Assembly (NCBI GenBank): GCA_038277395.1
Contig: CM076190.1
Span: 237,639,177 to 237,703,176, forward strand
DNA: 64,000 nt
Reading direction: 5' to 3'
Origin: Dryocosmus kuriphilus
Lineage: Eukaryota; Arthropoda; Insecta; Hymenoptera; Cynipidae
In this document: one piece after another, positions 33,601-46,361 of the stretch
Layout: each line of letters begins with the position of its first letter
Numbering within the stretch: position 1 is the first letter of the stretch
Notes under the pieces: generated by a model
Told to the model about the DNA's origin: nothing
The model's input: only the letters and a program-made list of their open reading frames with translations
The model's database searches: none
Program-made: the position numbers and the translations under genes

Positions 33601-35675
33601 ATCTTGAAAATGATCAGAAAACCATAGGCAACATCTTCGTCACCACTTACCTTTGACCCACACCATCCAAACACAATTATTACTTTATTTTGCAATATTA
33701 GGCTCGATAATGAGTTTTTCGGATCGGATTTTAAATGCGCTCCTATACGCCACCCTGAAAATGATCAGAAAACCATAAGCAACAGCTACGTCACCACTTA
33801 TCCTTGACCCACACAACCAACAGCATTTAGTACTTTATTTTGCAATATCGGAGACGACAATGAGCATTTCTGATCCGATTTTAAATGCGCTCTTTTGCGC
33901 CATCTTCAACATTATCACAAAACCATAAGCAAGCCCCTCGTCGCCGCTTATCTTTGACCCTCACATTCCAACAACAATTACTACTTTATTTTGCAATATC
34001 AGGCTCGATAATGAGTTTTTCGAATCGGATTTTAAATACGCTCTTATGTGCCGTCTTCAAAATTCTCAAAAAGCAATGAGCAACGCCCTCATCGCCACTT
34101 GTCTTTGACCCACCACACCCAATAACAATGATTACCTCACTTTGCAATATCAGTGTCGATAACGAGCTTTTTGGATCCGATTTTGAATGAGCTATTATGC
34201 GCCATCCTCAAAATTATAAATAAACCATAAGCAGCCCCCTCATCACTACATATCTTTGAACCAGCCCACCCAGCACCAATGCTTACTTTATTTTGCAATG
34301 TCAAAGTCGGTAACGAGCTTCTCGAATAGGATTTCAATGCGTTCTTATGCGCTAGCTTCAAAATTATCAAAAACCCATAAGCAACCCCTCACCACCACTT
34401 GTTTTTAACTAACACTACCCAACGATAATAATTATTGCTTTATTTTGCAACATCTGAGTCAATAATGAGCTTTTCGGTTCCGATTTTAAATGCGCTTTTA
34501 TGCGCCATCTTTAACATTATCAAGGAACCATAAGCAGCCCCCTCATCACCACATATCTTTGAACCAGCCCACCCAGCACCAATGCTTACTTTATCTTGCA
34601 ATATCAAAGTCGATAACGAGCTTCTCGAGTAGGGCTTCAATGCGCTCTTATGCGCCAGCTTCAAAATTATCAAAAGACAATAAGCAACCCACTCCTCACC
34701 ACTTATCTTTGACCCACATCGCCCAACAATAATTATTACATTATTTTGTAATATCAGATTCGATAATGAGCTTTTCAGATCCGATTTTAAATGCGCTCTT
34801 ATGCGCCATCTTTAACATTATCAGGGAACCATAAGCAGCCCCCTCATCACCACATATCTTCGACCCAATCCACAGAGCACCAATGCTTACTTTATCTTGC
34901 AATATCAAGGTCGATAACAAGCTTCTCGAATAGGATTTCAATGCGCTCTTATGCGCTAGCTTCAAAATTATCAAAAACCCATAAGCAACCCCTCACCACC
35001 ACTTATCTTTGACCAACACTACCCAACGATAATTATTGCTTTATTGTGCAAGATCTGAGTCAATAATGAGCTTTTCGGTTCCGATTTTAAATGCACTCTT
35101 ATGCGCCATATTTAACGTTATCAAAATACCATAAGCAGCCCCCTCATCACCACATATTTTCGACACCACCCCATCCACTTAGCAGCAATGCTTACTTTAT
35201 CTTGCAATATCAGAGTCGATAGCGAGCTTCCCGAATTGTGTTTCAATCCGCTCTTATGCGCTAGCTTCAAAATTATCAAAAAACCATAAGCAACCACTCA
35301 CCACCAATTATCTTTGACCAACACTACCAAACGATAATTATTGCTTTATTTTGCAACATGAGAGACGATAATGAGCTTTTCGGATCCAATTTTAAATGCG
35401 CTCTTATGCGCCATCTTCAAGATTACCAAAAAAACCATAAGCAACAACCTCGACACCACTCATCCTTGACCCACACCACCCAACCGCAATTATTATATTA
35501 TTATGCAATATCAGAGCCGACAATGAGCTTTTGGGATCCGATTTTAAATGCGCTCTTACGCGCCATCTTCAAAATTAACAAAAAACCATAGGCAGCCCCC
35601 TCACCACCACATATCTTTGAGCCACGCCACCCAGCGTAAATTATTACTTTATTTTGCAATATCAGCGTAGATAAT
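30621..35675. repeat. Satellite, ~150-bp monomers, diverged part of the left arm
   Basis: About 33 monomers. Each contains, in order: AAATGCGCTCTTATGCGCC, CATCTTCAAAATTATC, AAACCATAAGCAACCCCCTC, TTTGACCCACACCACCCAAC, TTTATTTTGCAATATCAGAG and GAGCTTTTCGGATCCGATTT. Neighbouring monomers differ considerably. From about 34.1 to 35.35 kb two types alternate, one with CTTTTCGGATCCGATTTTAA and one with TTCTCGAATAGGATTTCAAT, giving a ~300-bp dimer. Open frames on both strands are by-products of the period being close to a multiple of 3 and do not look coding. Confidence 0.9.
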
Positions 35676-38600
35676 GAGCTTTCCGGATCCTATTCTAAAT
35701 TTTTCTTATGCACCATTTCAAAAATTATCAAAAAACCATGAGCAACCGCCTCGTCACCACTCATCTTTGACCCAGACCTCCCAACAACAATAGTGACTTT
35801 AGTTTGCAATATCAGAGTCGTTAATGGGCGTTTCGGGTCCAATTTTAAATGCGTTCTTATGCGCCATTTTCAGAATTATCAAGAAATCATAAGCAGCTCC
35901 ATCATCACCACATACCTTTGACCCACCCTACTTAGCACCAATGCTTACTTTATTTTGCAATATTAAAGTCGATAAAGAGCTACTCGAATGGTGTTTCAAT
36001 GCGCTCTTATGCGCCATCTTCAAAATTATTAAAGAACTATAAGAAACCCCCTCATCACCACTTATCTTTGACCCACACCTCCCAACAACAATTATTAAAT
36101 TATTTTGCGATATCAGAGTCGACAATAAGCTTTTGAGATCCGATTTTAAATGCGCTCTTATGCGCCATCTTCAGAATTATCAAAAATCCATAAGCAACCC
36201 CCTCATCAAGACTTATCATTAACCCACAACACCCAACAACGATTATTACTTATTTTCCAATATCATAGTCGAGAATGATATTTTCGGATCAGATTTTAAA
36301 TGCGCTCTTATGCGCATTTTTAAACTTATAAAAAAACCATGAGCAACACACTAATCGCCACTCATCTTTTACCCACCCCACCCAGCCTCAATGTTTAATT
36401 TATTTTGCAATATTAAAGACGATAACGAGTTTCTTGAATAGGATTTCAATTCGCTCTTATGCGCCATCTTCAAAATTATTAAAAAACTATAAGCAACCCC
36501 CTCATCTCCACTGATCTTTGACCGACAACCACCAGCGACAATCATTACTTTATTTTGCAACATCAGAGTCGATAATGAGCTTTCCGTGTTCGATTCTAAA
36601 TGCTGGCTTATGCGGCATCTTCAAAATTATCAAGAAACCATGAGCAACCGCCTCGTCATCACTTATCTTTGACCCACGGCTCCCAACAACAATTATGACT
36701 TTAGTCTGCAATATCAGAGTTGATAGTGAGCGTTTCGGGTCAGATTTTAAATGCGCTCTTATGCGATATCTTTAACATTATCAAGGAACCATATGCAGCC
36801 CCCCCTCATCACCACATATCTTCGACCCAATCCACAGAGCACCAATGCTTACTTCACCGTGCAATATCAATGTCGATAACGAGCTTCTCGAATAGGGTTT
36901 CAATGCGCTCTTATGCGCCAGCTTCAAAGTTATAAAAAAATAATAAGCAACCCACTCCTCACCACTTATCTTTGACTCACACCACCCAACAACAATTTTT
37001 CTTTATTTTGCAACGTGAGAGACGATAATGAGCTTTTTGGATCCGATTTTAAATGCGCTCTCATGCACCATCATCAAAATTATCAGAAAACCATAAGCGA
37101 GCACCTCATCACCACTAATCATTGACCCACACCACCCAACAACGATTATTACGTTATTTTGCAAAGCAGGGTCGATAATCAGCTTTTCGGATCCAATTTT
37201 AAATGCGCTCTTATGCACCATCTTCAAGATTACCAAAAAACCATAAGCAACACCCTCGACACCACTCATCCTTGACCCACACCACCCAACTGCAATTATT
37301 ACATTATTATGCAATATCAGAGCCGACAATGAGCTTTTGGGATCCGATTTTAACTGCGCTCTTACGCGCCATCTTCAAAATTAACAAAAAACCATAGGCA
37401 GCCCCCTCACCACCACATATCTTTGAGCCACGCCACCCAGCGTAAATTATTACTTTATTTTGCAATATCAGCGTAGATAATGAGCTTTCCGTGTTCGATT
37501 CTAAATGCTGGCTTATGCGGCATCTTCAAAATTATCAAGAAACCATGAGCAACCGCCTCGTCATCACTTATCTTTGACCCACGGCTCCCAACAACAATTA
37601 TGACTTTAGTCTGCAATATCAGAGTTGATAGTGAGCGTTTCGGGTCAGATTTTAAATGCGCTCTTATGCGCGCCATCTTTAACATTATCAAGGAACCATA
37701 TGCAGCCCCCTCATCACCACATATCTTCGACCCAATCCACAGAGCACCAATGCTTACTTCACCGTGCAATATCAATGTCGATAACGAGCTTCTCGAATAG
37801 GGTTTCAATGCGCTCTTATGCGCCAGCTTCAAAATTATAAAAAAATAATAAGCAACCCACTCCTCACCACTTATCTTTGACTCACACCACCCAACAACAA
37901 TTTTTCTTTATTTTGCAACGTGAGAGACGATAATGAGCTTTTTGGATCCGATTTTAAATGCGCTCTCATGCACCATCATCAAAATTATCAGAAAACCATA
38001 AGCGAGCACCTCATCACCACTAATCATTGACCCACACCACCCAACAACGATTATTACGTTATTTTGCAAAGCAGGGTCGATAATCAGCTTTTCGGATCCA
38101 ATTTTAAATGCGCTCTTATGCACCATCTTCAAGATTACCAAAAAACCATAAGCAACACCCTCGACACCACTCATCCTTGACCCACACCACCCAACTGCAA
38201 TTATTACATTATTATGCAATATCAGAGCCGACAATGAGCTTTTGGGATCCGATTTTAACTGCGCTCTTACGCGCCATCTTCAAAATTAACAAAAAACCAT
38301 AGGCAGCCCCCTCACCACCACATATCTTTGAGCCACGCCACCCAGCGTAAATTATTACTTTATTTTGCAATATCAGCGTAGATAATGAGCTTTCCGTGTT
38401 CGATTCTAAATGCTGGCTTATGCGGCATCTTCAAAATTATCAAGAAACCATGAGCAACCGCCTCGTCATCACTTATCTTTGACCCACGGCTCCCAACAAC
38501 AATTATGACTTTAGTCTGCAATATCAGAGTTGATAGTGAGCGTTTCGGGTCAGATTTTAAATGCGCTCTTATGCGCCATCTTTAACATTATCAAGGAACC

Positions 38601-41300
38601 ATATGCAGCCCCCTCATCACCACATATCTTCGACCCAATCCACAGAGCACCAATGCTTACTTCACCGTGCAATATCAATGTCGATAACGAGCTTCTCGAA
38701 TAGGGTTTCAATGCGCTCTTATGCGCCAGCTTCAAAATTATAAAAAAATAATAAGCAACCCACTCCTCACCACTTATCTTTGACTCACACCACCCAACAA
38801 CAATTTTTCTTTATTTTGCAACGTGAGAGACGATAATGAGCTTTTTGGATCCGATTTTAAATGCGCTCTCATGCACCATCATCAAAATTATCAGAAAACC
38901 ATAAGCGAGCACCTCATCACCACTAATCATTGACCCACACCACCCAACAACGATTATTACGTTATTTTGCAAAGCAGGGTCGATAATCAGCTTTTCGGAT
39001 CCAATTTTAAATGCGCTCTTATGCACCATCTTCAAGATTACCAAAAAAACCATAAGCAACACCCTCGACACCACTCATCCTTGACCCACACCACCCAACT
39101 GCAATTATTACATTATTATGCAATATCAGAGCCGACAATGAGCTTTTGGGATCCGATTTTAACTGCGCTCTTACGCCATCTTCAAAATTAACAAAAAACC
39201 ATAGGCAGCCCCCTCACCACCACATATCTTTGAGCCACGCCACCCAGCGTAAATTATTACTTTATTTTGCAATATCAGCGTAGATAATGAGCTTTCCGTG
39301 TTCGATTCTAAATGCTGGCTTATGCGGCATCTTCAAAATTATCAAGAAACCATGAGCAACCGCCTCGTCATCACTTATCTTTGACCCACGGCTCCCAACA
39401 ACAATTATGACTTTAGTCTGCAATATCAGAGTTGATAGTGAGCGTTTCGGGTCAGATTTTAAATGCGCTCTTATGCGCCATCTTTAACATTATCAAGGAA
39501 CCATATGCAGCCCCCTCATCACCACATATCTTCGACCCAATCCACAGAGCACCAATGCTTACTTCACCGTGCAATATCAATGTCGATAACGAGCTTCTCG
39601 AATAGGGTTTCAATGCGCTCTTATGCGCCAGCTTCAAAATTATAAAAAAATAATAAGCAACCCACTCCTCACCACTTATCTTTGACTCACACCACCCAAC
39701 AACAATTTTTCTTTATTTTGCAACGTGAGAGACGATAATGAGCTTTTTGGATCCGATTTTAAATGCGCTCTCATGCACCATCATCAAAATTATCAGAAAA
39801 CCATAAGCGAGCACCTCATCACCACTAATCATTGACCCACACCACCCAACAACGATTATTACGTTATTTTGCAAAGCAGGGTCGATAATCAGCTTTTCGG
39901 ATCCAATTTTAAATGCGCTCTTATGCACCATCTTCAAGATTACCAAAAAACCATAAGCAACACCCTCGACACCACTCATCCTTGACCCACACCACCCAAC
40001 TGCAATTATTACATTATTATGCAATATCAGAGCCGACAATGAGCTTTTGGGATCCGATTTTAACTGCGCTCTTACGCGCCATCTTCAAAATTAACAAAAA
40101 ACCATAGGCAGCCCCCTCACCACCACATATCTTTGAGCCACGCCACCCAGCGTAAATTATTACTTTATTTTGCAATATCAGCGTAGATAATGAGCTTTCC
40201 GGATCCTATTCTAAATTTTTCTTATGCGCCATTTTAAAAATTATCAAAAAACCATGAGCAACCGCCTCGTCACCACTCATCTTTGACCCAGACCTCCCAA
40301 CAACAATAATGACTTTAGTTTGCAATATCAGGGTCGTTAATGGGCGTTTCGGGTCCAATTTTAAATGCGTTCTTATGCGCCATTTTCAGAATTATCAAGA
40401 AATCATAAGCAGCTCCATCATCACCACATACCTTTGACCCACCCTACTCAGCACCAATGCTTACTTTATTTTGCAATATTAAAGTCGATAACGAGCTACT
40501 CGAATAGTGTTTCAATGCGCTCTTATGCGCCATTTTCAAAATTATTAAAGAACTATAAGAAACCCCCTCATCACCACTTATCTTTGACCCACACTTCCCA
40601 ACAACAATTATTAAATTATTTTGCGATATCAGGGTCGACAATAAGCTTTTGAGATCCGATTTTAAATGCGCTCTCTTATGCGCCATCTTCAGAATTATCA
40701 AAAATCCATAAGCAACCTCCTCATCAAGTCTTATCATTGACCCACAACACCCAACAACGATTATTACCTTTTTTGCAATATCATAGTCGAGAATGTTCTT
40801 TTCGGATCAGATTTTAAATGCGCTCTTATGCGCATTTTTAAAATTATAAAAAAACCATAAGCAACACATTCATCGCCACTCATCTTTTACCCACCCCACC
40901 CAGCCCCAATGTTTAATTTATTTTGCAATATTAAAGACGATAACGAGTTTCTTGAATAGGATTTCAATGCGCTCTTATGCGCCATCTTCAAAATTATTAA
41001 AAAACTATAAGCAACCCCCTCATCTCCACTGATCTTTGACCGACAACCACCAGCGACAATCATTACTTTATTTTGCAACATCAGAGTCGATAATGAGCTT
41101 TCCGTGTTCGATTCTAAATGCTGGCTTATGCGGCATCTTCAAAATTATCAAGAAACCATGAGCAACCGCCTCGTCATCACTTATCTTTGACCCACGGCTC
41201 CCAACAACAATTATGACTTTAGTCTGCAATATCAGAGTTGATAGTGAGCGTTTCGGGTCAAATTTTAAATGTGCTCTTATGCGCCATCGTCAAAGTTATC
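35676..41300. repeat. 905-bp higher-order repeat (six monomers), order A-B-B-B-B-A'-b
   Basis: Unit B is marked by CTTTCCGTGTTCGATTCTAA. It begins at 36581, 37486, 38391 and 39293, spacings 905, 905 and 902 bp, and ends at 40195. The four copies are nearly identical, differing by a few single bases and short indels such as a 2-bp GC insertion near 37671. Unit A (35676-36580), marked by CCGGATCCTATTCTAAATTT, recurs as A' (40196-41100). The B marker returns at 41101 for a partial copy. Monomers within a unit are far less similar than the units are to each other, which is the definition of a higher-order repeat. Confidence 0.9.
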
Positions 41301-41540
41301 AAGAAACCTTGATCAACCCCCTCATCGCCACTCATGTTTGACCCGCCTCTCCCATTACTAGTGATTACCTTATTTTGCAATATCAAAGTCGATAAAGAGC
41401 ATCTCGAATAGCATTTGAATGCGTTCTTATGCGCCATCTTCAAAATTATTAAAAAACCACAAGCAACGCCCTCATTACAACTTATCTTTGACTAATAATT
41501 ACTTTACTGTGCAATACAAAAGTTGATGATGGGCTTTTCG
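41301..41540. repeat. Last monomers of the left satellite arm
   Basis: Two diverged monomers (near 41280-41430 and 41430-41540). The array stops within a monomer after GATGGGCTTTTCG, around 41540. Confidence 0.75.
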
Positions 41541-42479
41541 TATACTGAGATTTAAGAAAAAGATAGGAATAGAGACGGACATGGATAGTAGTAGGTATAT
41601 TCGGATACATTATTTCTTTATATTATAATCTTGAGGATAGAAAAATTGCAATACTTTAATATTTTCCTGTTGCGAGAAGAATGTTTTTTCATCCTGAATA
41701 TTGTTTCATAGTTACAAATATAAGTCCTTATTGGATCGAACTAAATTTCTTATATTCGAATAATAAGAAAATCAGCTTTATAATTCGACATATTTGATCC
41801 AAAATTCTTAGAGCAAACTTTTTTGTTTTATAATTCCAAAAACTTAAAACATTATGCAAACGCTAACTTTTCCTTAATCTCACAAAGTTTGAACTCGATC
41901 TCATGTGGTTTGATTGAGAATTGTTTCAAGAAATTCGGCAATGTAGGGATCGGTTAAAGATGACAATTATTTTCATTTTTACAACTTTTTATTATCAATG
42001 ATATGACTATTGTTTTTGAGAATGGGTGAATGAAGATGACGCTTCCCGTATTTAAAAACTGTAATCTTGAATTTCAAATGAAAATTGTACAGAATCACTT
42101 AGTCATATCATTATATTGAATACATAAAGAGCTTACATGCGTATACTTTCGATAAACAGCAGCTTTACTTGCCTTTTTTGTCAAACTTCTCCTATTTATT
42201 GTTGATTCGTAGAAAGACTGCCACTGGGATCTCTAGACACGGTATTAGAGAAATGGTATCTTGATTCATATATTGACTTATAATATTAAAACTTTCCTTG
42301 GCAGGCGACCATTTCACGACATAAATTTTCCTCAAGAAAATTATTTTTATATGTTTATTTATGAAAGGCATACAGGCAAAAAGGCAATTTAGTTTCACGA
42401 AACGAAGATTGTGAGAGTATTTAACATATTTAAAAGTTTGAAAGTATTTAATACGTCAAGCAATTTGCGTATTTTAAAT
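41541..42479. other. Unique spacer between the two inverted satellite arms
   Basis: About 940 bp of AT-rich sequence without satellite motifs. The longest frame (42192-42398 minus, 68 codons) has no recognisable features. It is the loop or centre of the giant inverted repeat. Confidence 0.6.
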
Positions 42480-44520
42480 CCTTTCCGTAAACCTTGTTAT
42501 CTACTTTGATATTGCCAAATAAAGTAGTCATTGATATTGGGTGGGGTGGTTCAAAAGTAAGTGGTGATGAGGCGTTTTCTTATAGATTATTGACAATTTT
42601 GAAGATGGCAGATAATAGCGCATTTAAAATCGGACCGGAAAGCTCATTATTCACTCCGATGTTGCAAAACAAGGTAATCATTAGTATTGGATGGGGTGGG
42701 TCAAAGATAAGTGGCGATGAGGAGGTTGCTCATGGTTTTTTGACCATTTTGAAGATGGCGCATAAGAGCGCATTTAAAATCGGATCCGAAAAGTTCATTA
42801 TCGACTCTGATATTGCAAAATAAAGCAATAATTATTTTTGGTTGGTGTGGGTCAAAGGTAAGTGGTGATGAGTGGTTTGCTTATGGTTTATAGATATTTT
42901 TAAGATGGCGCTTAAGAGCGTATTGAAATCCTATTGGAGAAGCTCGCTATCGGCTTTGATATTGCAAAATAAAGTAAGCATTTGTGCTGGGTGAGGTGGG
43001 TCAAAGATAAGTGGTGGTGAGGGGGCTGCTTACGGTTTCTTGATAATTTTGAAGATGGCGCATAAGAGCGCATTTAAAATCGGATCCGAAAAACTCATTA
43101 TCGACTCCGATATTGCAAAACAAGGTAATCATTAGTATTGGATGGGGCGGGTCAAAGATAAGTGGCGATGAGTGGGTTGCTCATGGTTTCTTGACAATTT
43201 TGAAAATGTTGCATAAGAGCGCATTTAAAATCGGATCCGAAAAGTTCATTATCGACTCTGATATTGCAAAATAAAGTAATAATAATTGGTGGTTGTTGTG
43301 GGTCAAAGGTAAGTGGTGCTGAGTGTTTGCTTATGGTTTCTTGATAATTTTGAAGAAGGCGCATAAGAGCGCATTGAAATCCTATTCTAGAAACTGGTTA
43401 TCGACTTTGCTATTGTAAAATAAAGTAAGCATTTGTGCTGGGTGAGATGGGTCGAAGATAAGTGGCGATGCGGGGTTGCTTTCGGTTTTTTAATAATTCT
43501 GAAGATGGCGCATAAGAGCGCATTTAAAACCGGAGCCGAAAAACTCATTATCGACTATGATATTGCAAAACAAATTGATAATTTTTGTTGGGTGGGATGG
43601 GTCAAAGATAGGTTGATAATTTTAAATATGGCGCATAAGAGCGTATTTTAAATCGGATCCGAAAAGCACATTATTGACTCTGATATTGAAAAATATAGTA
43701 ATCATTGGCATTGGGTGCGGAGGGTCCAAGGTGAGTGGTGATGAGGAGTTTGCTTATGGTTTATTGATAATTTTGAAGATGGCTCATCAGAGCGCATTGA
43801 AATCCTATTGGAGGAGCTCGTTATCAACTTTCACATTGCAAAATAATGTAAGCATTTGTGCTGTGTGAGGTGGGTCAAAGATAAGTGGTAGGGAGGCGGC
43901 TGCTTATGGTTTTTTGATAATTTTTAAGGTGGCGCATAAGAGCATTGAAATCGGATCCAAAAAGGTCATTATCGACTCTGATATTGCAAAATAAGGTAAT
44001 CATTGGTATTGGGTGGTGTGGGTCAAGGATAAGTGGTGATGAGGGGGTTGCTTATGGTTTTTGATAATTTTGAAGATGGTGCATAATGGCGCATTGAAAA
44101 TCGGATCAGAAATGCTCATTATCGACTCTGATATTGCAAAATAAAGTAATAATTATTGTTGGTTCATGTGGGTCACAGCTAAGTGGTGATGATGGTGTGC
44201 TTATGGTTTCTTGATAATTTTGAAGAAGGCTCGTAGGAGTGCATTGAAATTCTATTCGAGAAACTCGTTATCGACCTTGATATTGCAAAATAAAGTAAGC
44301 ATTGGTGCTGGGTGGGGTGGGTCAAGGATAAGTGTTGATGAGGGGCTGCTTATGGGTGTTTGATAATTTTCAAAATGGCGCGTAGGAGCGCATTCAAAGT
44401 CGGACCCGAAAAGCTCGTTATCGACTCTGTTATTGCAAAACAAATTAATAGTTAGTATTGAGTGGGGTGGGTCAAAGATAAGGGTCGATAATGGGGGGCG
44501 ATGACCTATGCAATTTTGAA
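42480..44520. repeat. Inverted right arm of the satellite
   Basis: It has the same ~150-bp monomers in reverse complement: GGCGCATAAGAGCGCATTTA, ATTTTGAAGATGGCGCATAA, GGGTGGGTCAAAGATAAGTG, CTCTGATATTGCAAAATAAA. There are about 13 monomers, mostly of the diverged type, without the 905-bp higher-order unit. Both the GGATCC-containing and the TTCTCGAATAGG-type monomers occur. Confidence 0.9.
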
Positions 44521-44930
44521 GATTCGTAAAAAATTTTTGTGGAGCATATGAGCGCATTTGAAGTTTTTCCAGGAGGCTTGCAAAACTTTTTAAGAATAAA
44601 CAATTTTTTTTTCATTGGTCATCACTTCGCAGCGAGTTAAAACTTTCATATCGTGGACAATTTTCAAATTTTTCTCTCAATTTCTTTGTGGCTCATATTA
44701 GCGAATTTGAAGACCAATATCTTTCTGTCCACTATTTTTTATTTAATATTACTGTCGAGGATTTAACCTCTACATCACACTACCCCTCTCCCCCAACCGC
44801 TATCTTTGTTAATTAGTTAGCGCAACATTTTTTACTCGCAGCGCATATGAGAGCATTTGGGGCACAATTGAGGGTCACAAAGAAATGTTTAAAAGTTTGA
44901 GTGGGGAGGGGGGAGGGGCTAGTGTAACTG
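44521..44930. repeat. Divergent outer monomers of the satellite, right edge (mirror of left edge)
   Basis: GAGCGCATTTGAAG-like words lie near 44551, 44700 and 44848 (about 149-bp intervals). The last one sits in GAGAGCATTTGGGGCACAATTGAGGGTCACAAAG, the mirror of 29870-29905, and is followed by GGGGAGGGGGGAGGGG, the mirror of the poly-C tract. The two outer edges are therefore homologous. Confidence 0.85.
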
Positions 44931-45516
44931 AGCTGATTTGAAACGACATTAAAGAATTCTTAGTGATTTACAAAAGATTTCAAAGTATTTTAATAGATTT
45001 GAAAATATTTTTAGAAAATTTCAAAGGATTTCAACAAGATTGGTGGAACTTTTATTCGCAGCCTCCCACCGCTGAACCCTTTTCCCTCTTTAATAATATT
45101 TCTTGAATAATAATAACTAATTACCTTTTAAATTACTTTACTTACTTTTTTGCTTTTTCACTTATTTCTGCCTTTTTTATTTTCCTTCTTCATTTTTCAT
45201 TTTTGAATTTAAAAAAAGATATTTCAAAAATAACCATGCCGCTTAAAATACTGATGGATGCTAAATTGATATGTAGGCTTTTTATTAAATTTGTCCTTAC
45301 AGTTAAGATTTTAATAAAAATTATTAACTTTTTCGACTTTCTCCTCTTGAATTTTTATTTCTGGGTACAAAATAAGTTATTGAAAAAAAAAACGGACTCG
45401 AAAAATTGAAAATTCGCAAAAGCTGCAATAGGCAACTACCCCCTTCTGTAAAAAATATCGCAAAAAAGTAGAAAGATGTCAAACTTCGAAGTATATTTAG
45501 ATTCTTTTAGCCTGAA
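44931..45516. other. No gene; short TTCAAAG-type repeat then AT-rich DNA
   Basis: The first ~100 bp belong to the TTGAAAT low-complexity family. The 68-codon plus frame at 45203-45409 is Lys/Leu/Ile-rich, as expected by chance from AT-rich DNA. Confidence 0.5.
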
Positions 45517-46186
45517 TTAATGTTGTGGAGAAATATCTTGAACAAATTTTATTTTAAAACTCCGTGATATTCGTCGAAGTTTGCCTACTGGAACCTCATT
45601 GACTTCGTCTGGCGTCAATAGAGTAATCGCGCCGCTGAACATATTTATTTTCGCTCTGCTTGTATATGCATTTGCAGATGAAAAATTATATATCCCAGCT
45701 AAAACATCTACACTCTCTAACATTGCAAATACGTCACCCCCAGATGTTGACAATACAGTTTGGTCTCGGATTAGTATGGGCCTAAATGTATTATGCCCCG
45801 TTCTCATTTTAAGTGTGCTACCGGCAGGAAATCTGTACCTTCGAAATTTGAATAGCAGATTCGGATTCGTTTTGGGAACAAGCCGAATTAGTTCATTTCC
45901 ATCGGACGAAAAAGGTTCGGTAGAAAAAGACCTGGATCTGGCACGAGTTGTAGACCTGGCTGGAGAAAACAGAACTTTAACAGGCCTCGGAGCCATCAAA
46001 GGAGACCTGGCAGGAGGACTCGGAACTTCGGCAGGAATTGGATCCCTGACAGTAGATTGAGTTCCGCCAAGATAACAAAAACGTCCGTTCCATGGAATAG
46101 GTTCGCCATTAGGGTAACAATCAAACTCTGAACTTAACTCTGCAACAAGAAACATGCATATTTTTAAAACCTATTGTAACTGTTTC
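45517..46186 (-). CDS. Unidentified 212-residue frame, open copy of the 5.6-kb unit
   Basis: The minus frame 46155-45517 is uninterrupted. Just inside its ATG, TTTCTTGTTGCAG (46155-46143) looks like a splice acceptor, so the true exon may start at 46142 with an earlier exon elsewhere. The protein begins ELSSEFDCYPNGEPIPWNGRFCY. It has a Pro/Ser/Arg-rich middle (PSPPARSPLMAPRP, STTRARSRSFST) and a C-terminal block ELIRLVPKTNP...KFRRYRFPAGS...HNTFRPILIRDQTVLS...GDVFAML...LAGIYNFSS...RAKINMFSGAITLLTPDEV. It closes with a basic tail, GKLRRISRSFKIKF. Upstream (46361-46164) another frame ends in a Gln/Asn-rich stretch, QTQNTQKSRDNPGNSYN, reminiscent of a retroelement gag C-terminus. The C-terminal block faintly recalls gypsy-type protease-RT linkers. 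Host gene versus retroelement remnant is unresolved. Confidence 0.45.
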
Positions 46187-46361
46187 CGGGATTATCTCTA
46201 GATTTTTGTGTGTTTTGAGTTTGTTCTCCGCCGTCATGCTGTTCTTCCAGAATTTGCCTTTGGTATGAGTCTCGAGGGTGGAAACGACTTCTGTCCCCGA
46301 TGAGGTTCTTTGCAATAGCATCTCTTATTATTAGGTGTGGCCAGGGGAATCGAGTGACCAA

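Noticed and set aside
36720..40107. Recurring ORFs of 60-125 codons on both strands, identical every ~905 bp
   Set aside because: They follow the satellite's higher-order period, occur in several frames and on both strands, and have no domain; they are by-products of the repeat.
30621..41540. Possible CRISPR-like array because of regular repeats and variable parts
   Set aside because: The DNA is eukaryotic, monomers are contiguous ~150-bp tandem units without short repeat/spacer alternation, and no cas-like genes are present.
45581..46060. 159-codon plus ORF
   Set aside because: It is antisense to the 212-codon minus frame whose relative at 5.6 kb conserves the minus-strand reading, so the plus frame is a shadow.
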